From contig LS997565.1 of NCBI GenBank assembly GCA_000469685.2, positions 9,368,505-9,432,504 on the forward strand: DNA of 64,000 nucleotides, written 5' to 3'. A program made the translations under genes and the position numbers. This document shows positions 32,207 to 44,114 of the stretch, piece after piece. How positions within the stretch are numbered: position 1 is the stretch's first letter; each line of letters starts with the position of its first letter. Source of the DNA: Haemonchus contortus (taxonomy: Eukaryota > Nematoda > Chromadorea > Rhabditida > Trichostrongylidae). The notes under the pieces are model-generated. The model did no database searches. It saw nothing but the letters and a program-made list of their open reading frames with translations, and had not been told where the DNA came from.

Positions 32207-35200
32207 ATGGGAGACGAATATGAACAGTTGGGACCGATTGGCGACTTACCTCCTCCTGACGCTCCGCCTCCTCCATCTCCGTTACCTCCACCTCCACCAC
32301 CTCCTGCTGGAGATGGAAGGAAACCGTCTCCCGCTACTCCAGGAGCTTCAACAAAATCAGCAGAGAAAAAAGACAAAAAAGCAGAGTGAGTTGAGTTGCT
32401 GTTGCCTCTGTTTATGATTGTCACAAACCCGTGCAGTTTAGTCAGTGCACTGATTACCACTGAAGTTAGTGAGATAGGCCTAGGATTGTACATGTCATAC
32501 AATTGCTGATAACCATTTATCCATGACCATCACCGATTGGATCCATTAGAGGGTCCGCTGTAAACGAGGTTGAATGCCGGTCTCGTGGTCGGTCACACCT
32601 ATATAATCTTTGAACGAAAAGAGTTGTGCTTTGATCATCCCCTGAACAAGCGCAGAGAGATCACTGTAGATTCATACTCCGCCAGTGAGCGGTGATCAGG
32701 GAAGCTATGGTTACGCTTAGCTATCCAAGATCAGGGAGTGGGGAAAGAGGAGGAGGGGGTGTTCTGACACTTTCATGCGATTCTGTGATAACAGTTAGGC
32801 TGGAATGGTACTGAAAGGGTCTCTCGGTTCCTCAGTGGCTTCCTTAGGGAAGTTCCGAACGAAGGGCATGGTACAGATTGTATGAAAAGGAATTCTCGAT
32901 GAAGGAAACTTTATTTTGGCGGCAGGAACGATTGGAGTATCTATAGGTGCTAGCTTGAGGTAGTCAATATTCAACGGAGCATCAGATGACACAAAGCCTC
33001 AAACAATGAGCAGAAATACGTAACAGACTGAGTCTTGGCCAGCGTCGAGTTTCAACAACGACAATTAGAACTTCACCTCTTTTGCAACCCAAACTTTTGG
33101 GATTCGGTTGTCCACCACGGTTGCCCTGGAAGAAGTACGTTCGCCACAGAATCGTGCTCTCTTGCGAGAGCAAAGAAAAGAGGATTCAGATGCAAGCAAT
33201 AGGTGTTTGCGGAAGAGTCGATGTTACTTCTCTGTATCTTTGCAGTAAACAGCGCAGTGCAAGTCTTGAAAAACTCGCTAGACGGAGGCTTTTTTGTCCT
33301 TACGTTGAAGGTACATAGCAGCTCACAGCGAGCTGGAAACTCTATAATTTGACGAGCGCTTCCTTATGGATTGCTTCTAGGGAGCCCCTGAATAAGGTAT
33401 AAAGTCAAATCGCTCTGCTGTCGGTTCTTGGTTGGCTTCCGAGCTGTGGTTACTACACTCGTAGCTTCTACACTTGTATAAAGCGTCCTTCTCTTACAAT
33501 ACAAATGCTTTTGCTACATCCACTCGCGAAGTGCTCCAGAGAAACATAACTATTGAAGCAGGCCAGAGGCAAATGCGAGTTTAAATGAACTGCACTGTGA
33601 TTATTAAAAGCGTAGGACGACTGAATTTCATAAAGTGTGGAAGGCTGTTGGGGTTGGGAGTGCTCTGCCACGAGTATTCCCGTAGGAGCTGGTCTCAGAG
33701 AATTTTTTACCTTCCTTCATTAACGTTTAGCATTAATTCAACGTGCGTGTGTTTAGTATTAACGTGCTGCAATACAACGGTGTATTGTTCGTGCACAGTT
33801 GAGCGATGATGTTATTCTAGTTAACATTCCGCCTGATAACATCAAACGCCAACTTGTGAGGAACAGACTCTACGACAAGCAGTGCCTGACAGAAGGTTGT
33901 GTTACATGTCCAAACGGGAAAGATGGGGATTGCGCTTCTGTAGGCGTAATTTATCAGATTCAATGTGAGACATGTAATTCAAGCTACATAGGGGAAACCG
34001 GAAGAGTTTTATCAGTACGAATCAAAGAGCATCTTGCTGGTAAACGGCGCAGTAATGTGTTAACTCCGTTAGGGAAGCACAGAGTGGAGCAGCATGGTGG
34101 AAATCACTTTAACATCAAATGTACGATATTGGCTCACGAGACGGAAATATCGTCGAGGAAAGCGTTGGAAGCGTTCTGGATTTTAGCTAGAAATCCAGAT
34201 ATGAACAGCCGAAAGGAGTGTGTGACTATCACAAATGATCTCTTGCCATTTGTGCAACACTGCGAGTTAGTTCCATAATCAGCGAACCGTGCTGATCCGC
34301 AATAATATTGCATAAGGACAGCGGACTAAGGTCATTCGCTACTAATGTACTAACCGTGTGGCGTGGCTACACTTTGCGGTGGAAGTGAGGTGAGCTTACC
34401 TTTCGGATTTTGGGCATTTTTCGTGCATTCCTGATAGTACGTCAGAATTGCTAGAGCGGAAGAGGCGCTTGGTGGGGTAGTGTACAATCAACACGCTTTG
34501 AACCACTTTCAGGCCATTGAAAACGACGAGTCCGTCGAAACGTCGGCCGGAATAAATATTTCCACCTACAAACCTCGAGGCAGAAGTAAAAACTAACGAT
34601 TTGAAGAACAAACAGACATGCCGAGGTTCAAAAGATGAGAGGACTTGGAATTTAACGTTCAGTTTTAGAACGTCGAGTAAGTGAGGATATAGAGGGCTCT
34701 AGAAGACTGCGAGACAGGAGTGCCCTTTCATTCTCTTTATAACGTTTCTCCACGACAGATCCATTTTTTGATCATTCATAGCTCCACCGATAACATATCG
34801 CTTACAGTGATGGTTCAAGTGCATCCTCTAGCAGAAAGAAAAAGGCACCAAAGAGCAAAAAGAAAGGTTCGGAGGTCTCAGGAGACGTAGGAAAAGAAGA
34901 AGAAGGAGAAGGAGAAGAGAAGAGGGTTAAGAAATCCTTGCATCTTCCAGGAACATACTGTACCCGTCCGTAGTAAGTTCCCAGGAACATACTCTTACAC
35001 TGCATGCTCCTACACGCCGTTCAGTCAGGAGATCCCACAACCGTTCAGAATGATTAGTCGAATCCGCATATGCATAAGTTCTGAGTCCAACACTTTGTTT
35101 GAATTACTGTTAGTTTATGAGGGCTTATTGATTGTGATAATTAATTGAAAATCAACTGCTCCATTTCAGAAGCTTGTGACAAACAATTGTCTGCTATGTT

Positions 35201-35325
35201 CAGCGGCAGCAGTTATTTTCACAATATCGGTCCTTGTGGGAGTTTTAATCGTCATTCATCTCACTGGTGTTGCCGATGTTGCCCAATTTATCAGTGACAC
35301 AATGTTCACTATAGGTTTGAGATGA
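32207..35325 (+). CDS. Gene B: MGDEYE poly-proline single-pass membrane protein
   Basis: The only plus-strand member of the family. Exons: 32207-32385, 34808-34925, 35170-35325; phases 2 and 0; 150 residues. Exon 1: MGDEYEQLGPIGD then a proline-rich stretch and a Lys-rich end. Exon 2: SSASSSRKKKAPKSKKK followed by an acidic Glu/Gly stretch. Exon 3: juxtamembrane cysteines (NNCLLC), a hydrophobic helix of about 20 residues, then HLTGVADVAQFISD. Helix and tail align with genes A and C. The first intron (2.4 kb) holds a Penelope-like fragment. The nearest AG acceptor is 21 nt before the ATG, unlike its four paralogues. Expression and function are unknown. Confidence 0.83.
32386..33789. other. 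First part of gene B intron 1, no supported feature
   Basis: Short open frames only. Nothing was recognised before the GIY-YIG fragment. Confidence 0.3.
33790..34600 (+). mobile_element. Penelope-like element fragment: GIY-YIG endonuclease domain and 3' terminal region
   Basis: The frame 33799-34278 (about 160 codons) has the Penelope-type Cys-rich linker (CLTEGCVTCPNGKDGDC) followed by a GIY-YIG nuclease core: VIYQIQCETCNSSYIGETGR, then RIKEHLAG and a conserved Glu further on. The reverse transcriptase that should precede it is absent, so this is a 5'-truncated copy. The following terminal region (34279-34600) is also present, inverted, at 5812-5945 in an itr-1 intron. It contains a hammerhead-like stretch around 34520-34555. 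The fragment lies in the sense orientation inside intron 1 of gene B. Confidence 0.82.
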
Positions 35326-35546
35326 CGTCCATCAAGATTTATGAGCAATTGAACGATATCAATTACAAAAAAGAGTTATCAGCTACTGTTGAATTATTAA
35401 CTAAGGTGTTATGATGATACAAAATGTTAACATCATTACGCTGTTTTTTAATCCATGCCTTTTTTAATTTTCTGACAATAAAGCGTCCTTATTAAGCAGC
35501 CTACACTTCGTCCTAACCCTAGGTGAGCAAAAGTTGACTACTTCCT

Positions 35547-36126
35547 TTAAAAGCACAGTTCACGATAATTTCGGGTAGTCCAGATTATGATGAAAAATGG
35601 ACGACAAGATCGGAAATAGTGCAATGAAGGTGGAGAACCTGCGTGAATCGGTGTTTCCAAAGTGAAAAAAAGGCCTCGAAAAACTATTATATAGGGGGCT
35701 GGAAGAGAATGAGTTCAGAAAAATGAAGAAGAGTGGGGCGTTTGGACGAGTTATACAATGTGTCTCACTGCGTACGTGTGGGTCCTGGTGCGAATAAAAG
35801 ACAATGGTAAGCGAAAATTCATTCACTTATAGGCATAAGTAAACAAAAAACCCTAGTAACAGCAAAAGTAGCTCACCTTTTCAGCCTCTTGAGGTAGGAA
35901 GTTAAGTAAGGGATCGCGGCAGCAAAAAGAATAACAGAAGGAAAAAGAGTGGAAGAAAAACATCGCCTCATCACTCGGCGACAGCTGATTGCGTGTGGGT
36001 CCTAGAACGAAAATCTGCAATCTGTATTGTCTCGAACTCGTCTGACCATCTGACGTGACTTCGATCGAGAGGCGGGAAGGCCATTGACGTCCCCGCCCAT
36101 TGAGTTAACGTGAACTGTACCTTTAA
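35547..36126. mobile_element. MITE of the GCACAGTTCACG family (copy 2)
   Basis: The left end TTAAAAGCACAGTTCACGAT and right end GTTAACGTGAACTGTACCTTTAA are inverted repeats bounding about 580 bp. It lies just downstream of gene B. No transposase is visible. Confidence 0.65.
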
Positions 36127-37612
36127 TTTTGCACTAAAACGTCTAAGGGAACGTGCTGACGGCATTGAAGGTTGGCGGTGGGAAGTGATGACAATAATAT
36201 ATGGTTTCCAAAATATCTTCTTAGGATGAATATCACGGCTCTGGGTATGACATCTCTGACGCTGTCAGATCGGAAAACAGCTTGGATAAACCCTAAGAAC
36301 TTAAAGATTGCATTCACTGTACGCCACATCCAGACGTGTTCTGAAAACTTCAAAGGATGCGCCATTTACAACCGTTACAGATCTTCTTACAGAAGAACTG
36401 AAGGGGAAGCAAATTATGGACTGTCGAATTTGCTTCCAGGATAAGCCGGGTAATCAGGGTAATAAGAGAAGAATTAGCTGGGTGATCAGCTGAAGAAGAT
36501 TGCTAAGTATAAACGTGTAGAACAGGTGTGTCGATGAACTCGATACTGTAGTCAGATGTTCGTGAGCGGGAATGAATCCTAACATCTCTTCATACAAACG
36601 CGATCATCTCTACATTGTTGGATGACATGACGTGACTGCGTACCACGTGTGCGGCTTGAACCGGTGTAGTAACCGACAGAATCGAGCCCTCTCCAGCAGC
36701 TCCGAGCCAACCAGACTCTCTTCTTTTCTTCCTTTTCTTTCTTCTTGTACTATTGACATAGTTTTTTAAAATTTTGAAATGCAATCTGAAGCGCTGGCAG
36801 AGATTCTCTGGTTAAGTCCGTCTTACCGTAAAGTTATGTCCTAGTGGTTGACGGTGGAGTTAGGATTGTAGCAGCGCAGCCTTCAGTATTTGAGTTGAGT
36901 TACGTATACTCCAAATGGTGCAGCTCCCACACTGTGTGACGGGTTGCATTTAGCTCCACCGACGTGCACTGTTTCCTTCGACCGACTGATGGTCTTCCTG
37001 ACAACGCAGGATACAGGGCCGTGTGTGTCGTAAGGGTGCGTGATCCACCGGTGTCCAGTTGTCACAACGTGGCCAGGAACGCTGTCCGTCGGCCGTCCTA
37101 TGGAATACTTGGACCCGATCTCTTTAATTCCGGCGACCGCGGCTATTTTTCTGCCCTCGTCTGTCGCACATTCGTTCACTCCACTCCAGTCTTAACTACT
37201 GTGCTTATCTGTGCAACCCCGTGTCCATCACCCAAGGTATTTTTCTCTGCGCTCTAACCTTTCGCTGTTTGGGACGTAGAGAAGGTCCAAGTAGTCACGG
37301 AACCCTATAGGCCGGTCTGTCAGTGGGAACAGCACAAGTCGGTGAAGTCCTAACAAAGCCACAGCCGTTTATAACAAGCTATCGTAGTAGAGCGCGGAAG
37401 ATTTATTGTCGGTTAAGTAATAAACAAACAAAAACAATCCATCCACGGCAGAATCAAAAATTTACTATCAAATTCACTGGACTAACACAGAACAAACACT
37501 AAGCGTAAAGAAAGCGTAATGATGTTAACGTTTCGTATGTCATAACATCTGAGTTAATTATTCGACTGCAGCTGCTAACAACTTTTTTATAAGAAATCTC
37601 GTCCACTGATTC
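36127..37612. other. Intergenic sequence between genes B and C
   Basis: Contains a segment at 36940-37090 similar to 12960-13100 (shared CAGGCCGTGT, GCGTGAtCCA and TTGTCACAAC-like blocks), suggesting a further dispersed repeat. No gene was supported. The genes on either side are convergent (B plus, C minus). Confidence 0.35.
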
Positions 37613-39784
37613 CTACTTCTTGCCAGTTATGCTAAGGTATAGTGGTGAAAGGTCGATAACTCCAGTGAAATGGAGAGCGACTACAACTGCGACAAACAGG
37701 GACAATGTGAGGAAAAGTGCGGCCGCTGTACACAGCACGCAGTTGCAGGTAAAGAAACTCTGAAACACAGTTTTGTTGAATTCACCGGCTTGGTTGCCCT
37801 GGGCTAGTATCGATTCAGGATTCAATTCCAGGACCATTCTGGTGGTAATGCACCATTTGGCAATACTCCCTCTATCTAACATTGCGTAATTGGTACTTAC
37901 CCTCTTTGAAGATTCCTCTTCTTCCATCCCTGTTTCTCCTGTCTGTGTCTCCGAACCTCTCCCACCCTTCCTCTGCGTCTTTCTTCTTTTACTGCTTTTT
38001 CTCCGCTTTTCCCTAGATGACGTTGACGAACCACTACTGCAATCAAAATGTTCAAATGTGTTCTGAGCGCAGATCGAAGAACATGTTCTTATTAACAGTT
38101 TAGGAGGTTTCCCCATAAACTATTTCCCACAATGTCCGTCACCTCCCTGATCATCGTTTTCTCAAAGTTAAGCAAAATCACAGTAGACTCGTAGAGACGT
38201 AGACGTAGCCCAAGCTAGTTCTGGAGAGTCTCATAAACAAACGGAGACGAAAGAAGAAAAGTATGGTGTGTGCCTCTCCTAAATAGAGCTCTTGGTTGAT
38301 AGCCTAACCGGCCAACTGTTCTGATAAAGATAATGTTCATCTGTCTTCCAAGTCACCCAGTCGGTTGCCGACATTGTTCATCGACTTTTTCAGAATTGCA
38401 TGACGTGCGGGCCAATCTGGCCTTCGATCCATTGGCCTATGCGACAGGGCACCTTATCTCTCTCATTGACGACTCTAGGAACCCCAAACACCGAGGGTTA
38501 TATCTTGAACACTCCTTTGCGAGATGGGTAATACCAACAAGTTGCGCCCGCATTCACCTCTACACTTACTAATCTGTCCTTGTAGCAAATGGCAGATTCC
38601 TTGACCATCTCGTAAATCCCTCCCATGACATGGCAACGAACGCTGATAGTGAAGGAACATTGTGTTTGACGGAGCAAAGAACCATGGCAGAGGCTCAGCA
38701 CAAGGAGGAAGCAGGCTTCGGCTGAGTGTGATAGGTGATAAACCAGGAGCTTTATCACCTATCACACTCAACCGTTCCCTTCTTGCCGACGACAAGTTGA
38801 AGCATCTACAAAGTGCACCTGCTTCTCGTGGAGACGTTCGTTACCTACAGGGATCCGTTGAATCCTGTGAAAGGCTCTGTAGTGTGGGGCACCAGGAGAC
38901 CAGAGATGTCGAAGTATACCAAAACGTTCGATGAGGAAGCTACTCTCACTTCGTCATCTCTCTCAGTGAAGAAATGGTAACCCTCGGGAATAGATCGCCA
39001 AAGTTGTTGACCAATTCTCTGAAGTCCATCTTACGCTGCTGCCATGGTGGAACTTTGGAGCTGGTGTCTGTCTCACTCTCAGTCATCTTTGACCAGCCGA
39101 TGACATCAGTTCGATCCCTCAGAATGCGTCTCCGGATTGTTTCATCGTCTAGACGAAGAATGAAGTCACAGCAGCCTTGGTATTAGTATCTTAAGCAGCA
39201 GGATAACGTAGACCGGTGCACACTTGAAGTCAGATGATGGTATGCTGAGCAACTCAACTGGACTGTTAAAGTAAGCTTCGGAAGAACGCTTACCGGTTTG
39301 AGCAAGCAACAAGCATATCATAGCGCCTGTACCTTTTACCTTTTAGGGTAACCGTAGCCTTAGAAATGAATAGTGGGGAACAAAGCAAAGCTTTACTAGT
39401 AAGCAAAGATATCAACCATTTGACTCACCCATCCCGATTTTTCTCTGCATCATTGTCGCTTTTAATTTTCTTTCCTGCATATTTCATCTGTTGCCCATCA
39501 CTGCCTGGTGCTGGCAACATACGGCCATCACATGAACGTAACACACGACCTTTTGGGCCTGGGCGTGAAGCCATACGGCCATTGTTTGGACGTGCCGCCA
39601 TATGGTCATTACTTGGACGCCGAGCAGGGCGTGGCGGTGGTTGTGGCGACGGCCGTTGCGGCGCTTTTGGTGGTGGCGGTGGGGGTGGCGGTGGCGCTGG
39701 CGGTGTTTGTAGTGGAGGTGGTGATGGTGGTGGCGGCGGAGGCACATCATCAGTCGGTCCTAGCTGTTCGTACTCGTCCCCCAT
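37613..39784 (-). CDS. Gene C: MGDEYE poly-proline single-pass membrane protein
   Basis: Exons: 39784-39429, 38036-37901, 37759-37613; phases 2 and 0; 212 residues. Exon 1 is the longest of the family: MGDEYEQLGPTDDV, about 40 residues dominated by proline, then an Arg/Pro/Gly-rich extension ending with a Lys/Asp-rich segment. Exon 2: SGSSTSSREKRRKSSKRRK and a Glu-rich end. Exon 3: FFTCNCVLC, a hydrophobic helix, then LHFTGVIDLSPLYLSITGKK at the C-terminus. Exons 2 and 3 align well with gene B. An AG acceptor lies 3 nt before the ATG. Possible S-acylation of the cysteines beside the helix is inference. Confidence 0.84.
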
Positions 39785-40309
39785 CGTCTAATATGCTCTG
39801 TTTCTCTGAAAATTACAGTATTTGCAGTTGTAAAGGAACAACTCTACCACTTCATAAGTGGCTTTCTAACCTGATGAGAATCGGCGACAACCTTACACAT
39901 GAGTACGAAAACGAATGCATCTACCCGTTGCCGTAAAGTTATGATAACCTCGTAGAACATCCCACTTCACTGATACCAAAAACATCATTTTACTCGTTGA
40001 TCTCTTAATGAGAGATTTTTATCACAGGCGATACGTAATGCACTGAACATCCTAGGAGCACGAATTCCCGTTAGTTCCCGGTCGAACACGCCCCGGCACA
40101 CACCCACACACAAGCAAACATAAGCAAACAAACGCACTCACAAATCAACAGATGCACTTGCAAATTATATAAAGTAAAATGTTGAGACTTTCATGAGCGT
40201 TAGCACCAGCATCATCCCAACCCACCAGTTGGGCTTTCCACGCCAGACCCCTCAAAGGCATAGTTTACGAAAAATTTGAGGTGTCCTTTTCAGGTTGTTG
40301 AAGTGGGGG

Positions 40310-40760
40310 AGTAAATCGGTTGCGAAGAGAGCAGAAATTTGCCTACTTCGAAGTTTTTTAAAAGTAGTAGAAGTGGAGGTTATACGAGATCACCGTGGCA
40401 GGGATGGCATTTAAGGGTATTTGGACGAGATTCAACTTGCTCTCTTTGCGCAAAGAGATGACTACGTCAAGCCGAAATTGTCCGAAACTGCCTTTCACTG
40501 TTGCCATGGGTTTATGACAAGTCGTTCGAATTTCCTACATGGGTGTCTCTTGAGAACGTGCAGCCTCTACAAAGCCGTTGAAACCCGTCTGCGATGGGGG
40601 TGGCACTCACGTGATACAATCTCTAGCCCTTTATTGTGGCCTATCCAGGGCGTTTTTCGACCTAATAATGGCAGGTATGGTATAAGGGGGAGCCTCAAAC
40701 TCATACTACATATAGGGAACTGTGAGAAACCACTTTTATCGTTAACCTCGCCTTCAATAT
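40310..40760. repeat. Dispersed repeat related to the interior of 45285-45801
   Basis: Shared blocks in the same order include GAGGTTATACGAGAT/GAGGTTGTACGAGAT, GGACGAGATTC, AAATTGTCYGAAACTGCC and GCAGCCTCTAC. The flanking terminal repeats are degenerate, with only a hint of TTTATCGTTAAC at the right end. Confidence 0.55.
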
Positions 40761-41035
40761 AAAAGTGGTAAACTTTGCGGATGAACAGACCTACAGACAC
40801 ACTTACCGTATAACGCCCAAATAAGTGACCAGCAAGCAACTGCTCTACATACAGGGGAGTTTTCATGGACTTGACTTTGCGCTGGCCTGTACCCCTCATG
40901 TCTGGGGTCACTTATTTTCGTTCTGTGACAAAGTGATTATCAACAAAGATCTTTATTCAAATTTAAGTGTTTTAAGAGCATTTGAACAGTTTATGGTCTT
41001 TTATAAAATCTAACATTGTATTAGGAAAACTGGTG

Positions 41036-42770
41036 TCAGTTATTTTCATAGATGTAGTCGTCTTCGGTTGCTCCTCCATCCTCTTGAGTTGTTGTTAGCT
41101 CTGGAGAATTCGAGAGAGTAATTTCCTCAGTGGTGGTAGCTTCTCCTTGGGTAACAGAATCATTCAGCATCGCCGAAAGCAGTGATCCTGTATCTGTCTC
41201 GTTAGCTGCCTTCTCCATCTGAGATTCAAGCGTCGAGAGGTAATACATATAAGCAGCTCCACCAATAATAACAAGTACTACGACCAATGTAAATAGACAT
41301 GACCAATTCTGAAAGCATTTCTGTAAGCAAAGCCGCCTCTTATTTTCCTGTATTCCCTCGAATTTATGAAGGTTTTCGTCAGCTTGGGTGTACTGTGGAA
41401 TTTTGCGAAAAAGCCATATTGTAATTAAGCAATGGGGCGTGTCCATACTTTGCGCAGGATCGAAGGGGATGATAATTTACGGGGACAATCATAAAGGTGA
41501 ATACTGAGTTACTCGTCCTTGAACGAGCCAGAGTCGCAAGGATTCTGATCCGAACCCTACCTACCACTTTCCAGCGTATACTCGTTAAGCTGACGACAAG
41601 CAACCCATTGGGAACAAGCATCCATTTATACGTTTTCCACGGGATTATCTCCATTCAGAGTCTCTGTTGGGAGACTGACTGCTTACCGGAGCCGATCCTA
41701 ACCCGGCTCATGAACAACTTCCATCCGATTCAGTTTGAATTCCAGTTGGCTAATTTTAATCAGAAGTCCCTCGAGAAGTTCCAATGACAAGTTCCAATGA
41801 CAGTATCAATGAGAGGTGGAGCCTCCCCCCCCCCTCTCCCCAAATTAGTTGTTTGAAGGTTCCTTTGAGCATGAATTATCATCCGATCCGGTGTCGAGTC
41901 TCACAAGAAATGGATCTCACAAGAAACATGACATCTGGGGCACTTTGGAGGCCTAATCACAGGAAAGTCATATGTGTTCTTGAATTTTAGGGGAGCTGCA
42001 AAGTTATTAAGAGGATGGCCAAAATTACTAAGTTCCTCTAAAACTCTGGAAAACATAAACCCAACTATCCAACCCAAATGGTCCTCCAACCCAACTAGAC
42101 GCTAACCGGTTAACCTTATCTGCTATATGACAGATAAGTCTGAGTTGGGGGAGTTCATTTAGGATCAACATCTAGTAAGCTCGGGGGAGTTCATTTGGGA
42201 TCAAAGCCTAAGGATGATAGGTCCTCTTTTCCTTGACTGATTTGCTTGTCCTACACTTGTTGTCATCCCTCCCTCGGATTTTCATCAGAAGTTAACGAAG
42301 ACTCACGCAAGAGCCTGACGATTGTTGTCTCACAGGCATCAGGTAAACAGAGTAGGGTAATTCTCTTAAATAACCGCTAGTACTATCTGAATATATTCTT
42401 ATAGGCCTAGATTTCTTCCTCAAGCCTTTTCCTCGTTTCTTTCTTGACGACGATGTTGATCCCCTTCCCTTCGCAGACCTGTCAACATAGATTGAAAGTA
42501 ACATTCACTACATGACCATGTAAATCAATCGACTCACTTCGATAATCTTCTTCCTGTTCCAGGCTGTTGTGATTCCAAAAGCTGGTTGAACGCCACTTGG
42601 GCTGGGGATGGCGTCTGCATTTGGCGCATTGGAGAAGGATAGTTTTGGAGCGGTGGTGGTGGAAGAGGATAATTCTGAATTGGTTGAACTGGTTGTACAG
42701 GGCGAGACTGGAGTGGTGGTGGTGGTAGCTGAGACACATTGGGAGTGATACGCTCGTACTCATCACCCAT
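41036..42770 (-). CDS. Gene D: MGDEYE proline-rich single-pass membrane protein with a Thr/Glu-rich tail
   Basis: Exons: 42770-42538, 42478-42307, 41308-41036; phases 2 and 0; 225 residues. Exon 1: MGDEYERITP, then PPPP blocks spaced by Gln-rich segments such as QPVQPIQNYP rather than pure poly-proline. Exon 2: RGSTSSSRKKRGKGLRKK, then an uncharged segment ending SSGSC. Exon 3: NWSCLF, a hydrophobic helix ending GGAAYMYY, then about 65 residues rich in Thr and Glu, ending in an acidic Tyr-containing terminus. If the tail is outside the cell, the Thr runs could be O-glycosylated (inference). With gene E it forms a subgroup distinct from A/B/C. An AG acceptor lies 3 nt before the ATG. Confidence 0.83.
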
Positions 42771-42839
42771 AAGCTGTGAAGGATGTTGCTAGACAAATGT
42801 CTGCCAGACTTCTTAGGAAAGCTTTTATACTGGGTTTTT

Positions 42840-43201
42840 GTTTTTGGTTCAATGAAAGGCAGGCTGATAATTTTATGATAGCGTAAACTAACTAGTAGGT
42901 ATAGTAACGGCGGATTACTGACTCCAATCGGGAAGGAAGCTTTTGATGGGTCGTATAATGATAATCTCGGAATGGTGTTCGTTGTAGGTTCCCAGAGGAC
43001 GTCAGTGTCCTCTGTACCCACTATCTCGGCATACACAGGCGTTCCCACTTGAACCACATCGAAATAGGGACTACTCTGACAATCAGTCATGAAGACTTGG
43101 GACTGTCCTTTGCTTGCCCCTTCATGCATATGCTTCCGATGCCGATGCGAACATTTGACCAAATATTGAGGGCGAGCAGGGTTTCTCTTTGATAATGTCA
43201 A
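42840..43201 (-). CDS. Possible coding exon of unknown identity upstream of gene D
   Basis: The minus strand is open from about 43201 to 42900 with protein-like composition (segments such as SSPYFDVVQVGTPVYAEIVG and YDPSKASFPIG) and a potential donor GTCAGT near 42925. The same frame runs on into exon 1 of gene D out of phase, which is not meaningful. No start, neighbouring exons or family were identified. It may be one exon of a retroelement or a real gene. Confidence 0.25.
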
Positions 43202-44114
43202 ACAGAATGAAGTAATAAAGCAATTGTTAGTCGTTTTTACTACTCAGTTGGAGTGGTCAATTCCCTACGCGGGCGGCTATGATCAAGGTTCCGGCGAGGA
43301 CGCCAAGGCATCCATTGATTCAGAAAACTACAATCTCGAAGACTTTAAGAAATGAGAAATACTTGAAAAGCATTCAAATTGGAACCGAAGCAAAGTGTGG
43401 TCACCTAACTTGTATTGCTCTACTGCCTTGATTTGGTAACTTCTTTCAGAAGACACCAAAAATGTCTCCACACGCCTCTGCCACGACTCATTCCATTTCA
43501 TAGACTGTATCAGTAACTTATTGGCCTCACAATTCAATGAATGTACCTCTATCTACCCCTCTTCTTCGCATGGGTCAGAATTCTGCACCTTCTGAGAATT
43601 GCGCCCTTCAATGCGGTTGGACTCGGTTACTCTTATGTGATGCTTAGGCTATACCTTCCATGCGCTCTCGAGCTGAGCCAGCACGTTATTCTTTCTTCTT
43701 TGTCGTTCTCTGGTATGCAGTCCGAATTCGAGATAGCCACTTCATGCTTCTGTAGAAGGATGGACTGCGGTGGTGAGCAGAGTGAGCGGTACTAGGAAAC
43801 AGCAAGCTCGTCAGTGAAGGACCCCTTATAGGGTATGGTCTAATCTCCTCTTCGGTCGATGTTCTGGTAGAGACCTTCAACGGTCCATCCATACTAGGGT
43901 GTCTTCCAACCTATATCTTGTCCCGTTCTACCGTCTCACTTCCTTTCGTTGCCCAGAGTCGAACAACCGTTTGTAAATAAGTAATTTACATAACAAACAA
44001 TCAGCACATCGATCGGCACATTTCGACGAAACCTTTTATTCACAATTAATGTTTTAAGGGCATTTGAACTAACACTGATCTTCTGTCGTAAAATCGAGAA
44101 TAAAAAGTGTGATA

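Noticed and set aside
39484..39936. His/Arg-rich and Val/Ala-rich frames over gene C exon 1
   Set aside because: Shadows of the proline-rich exon in other frames.
42482..42840. C-terminal part of a 239-codon minus-strand frame
   Set aside because: This portion is an off-frame reading of gene D exon 1; only the upstream part (42840-43201) might be a separate exon.
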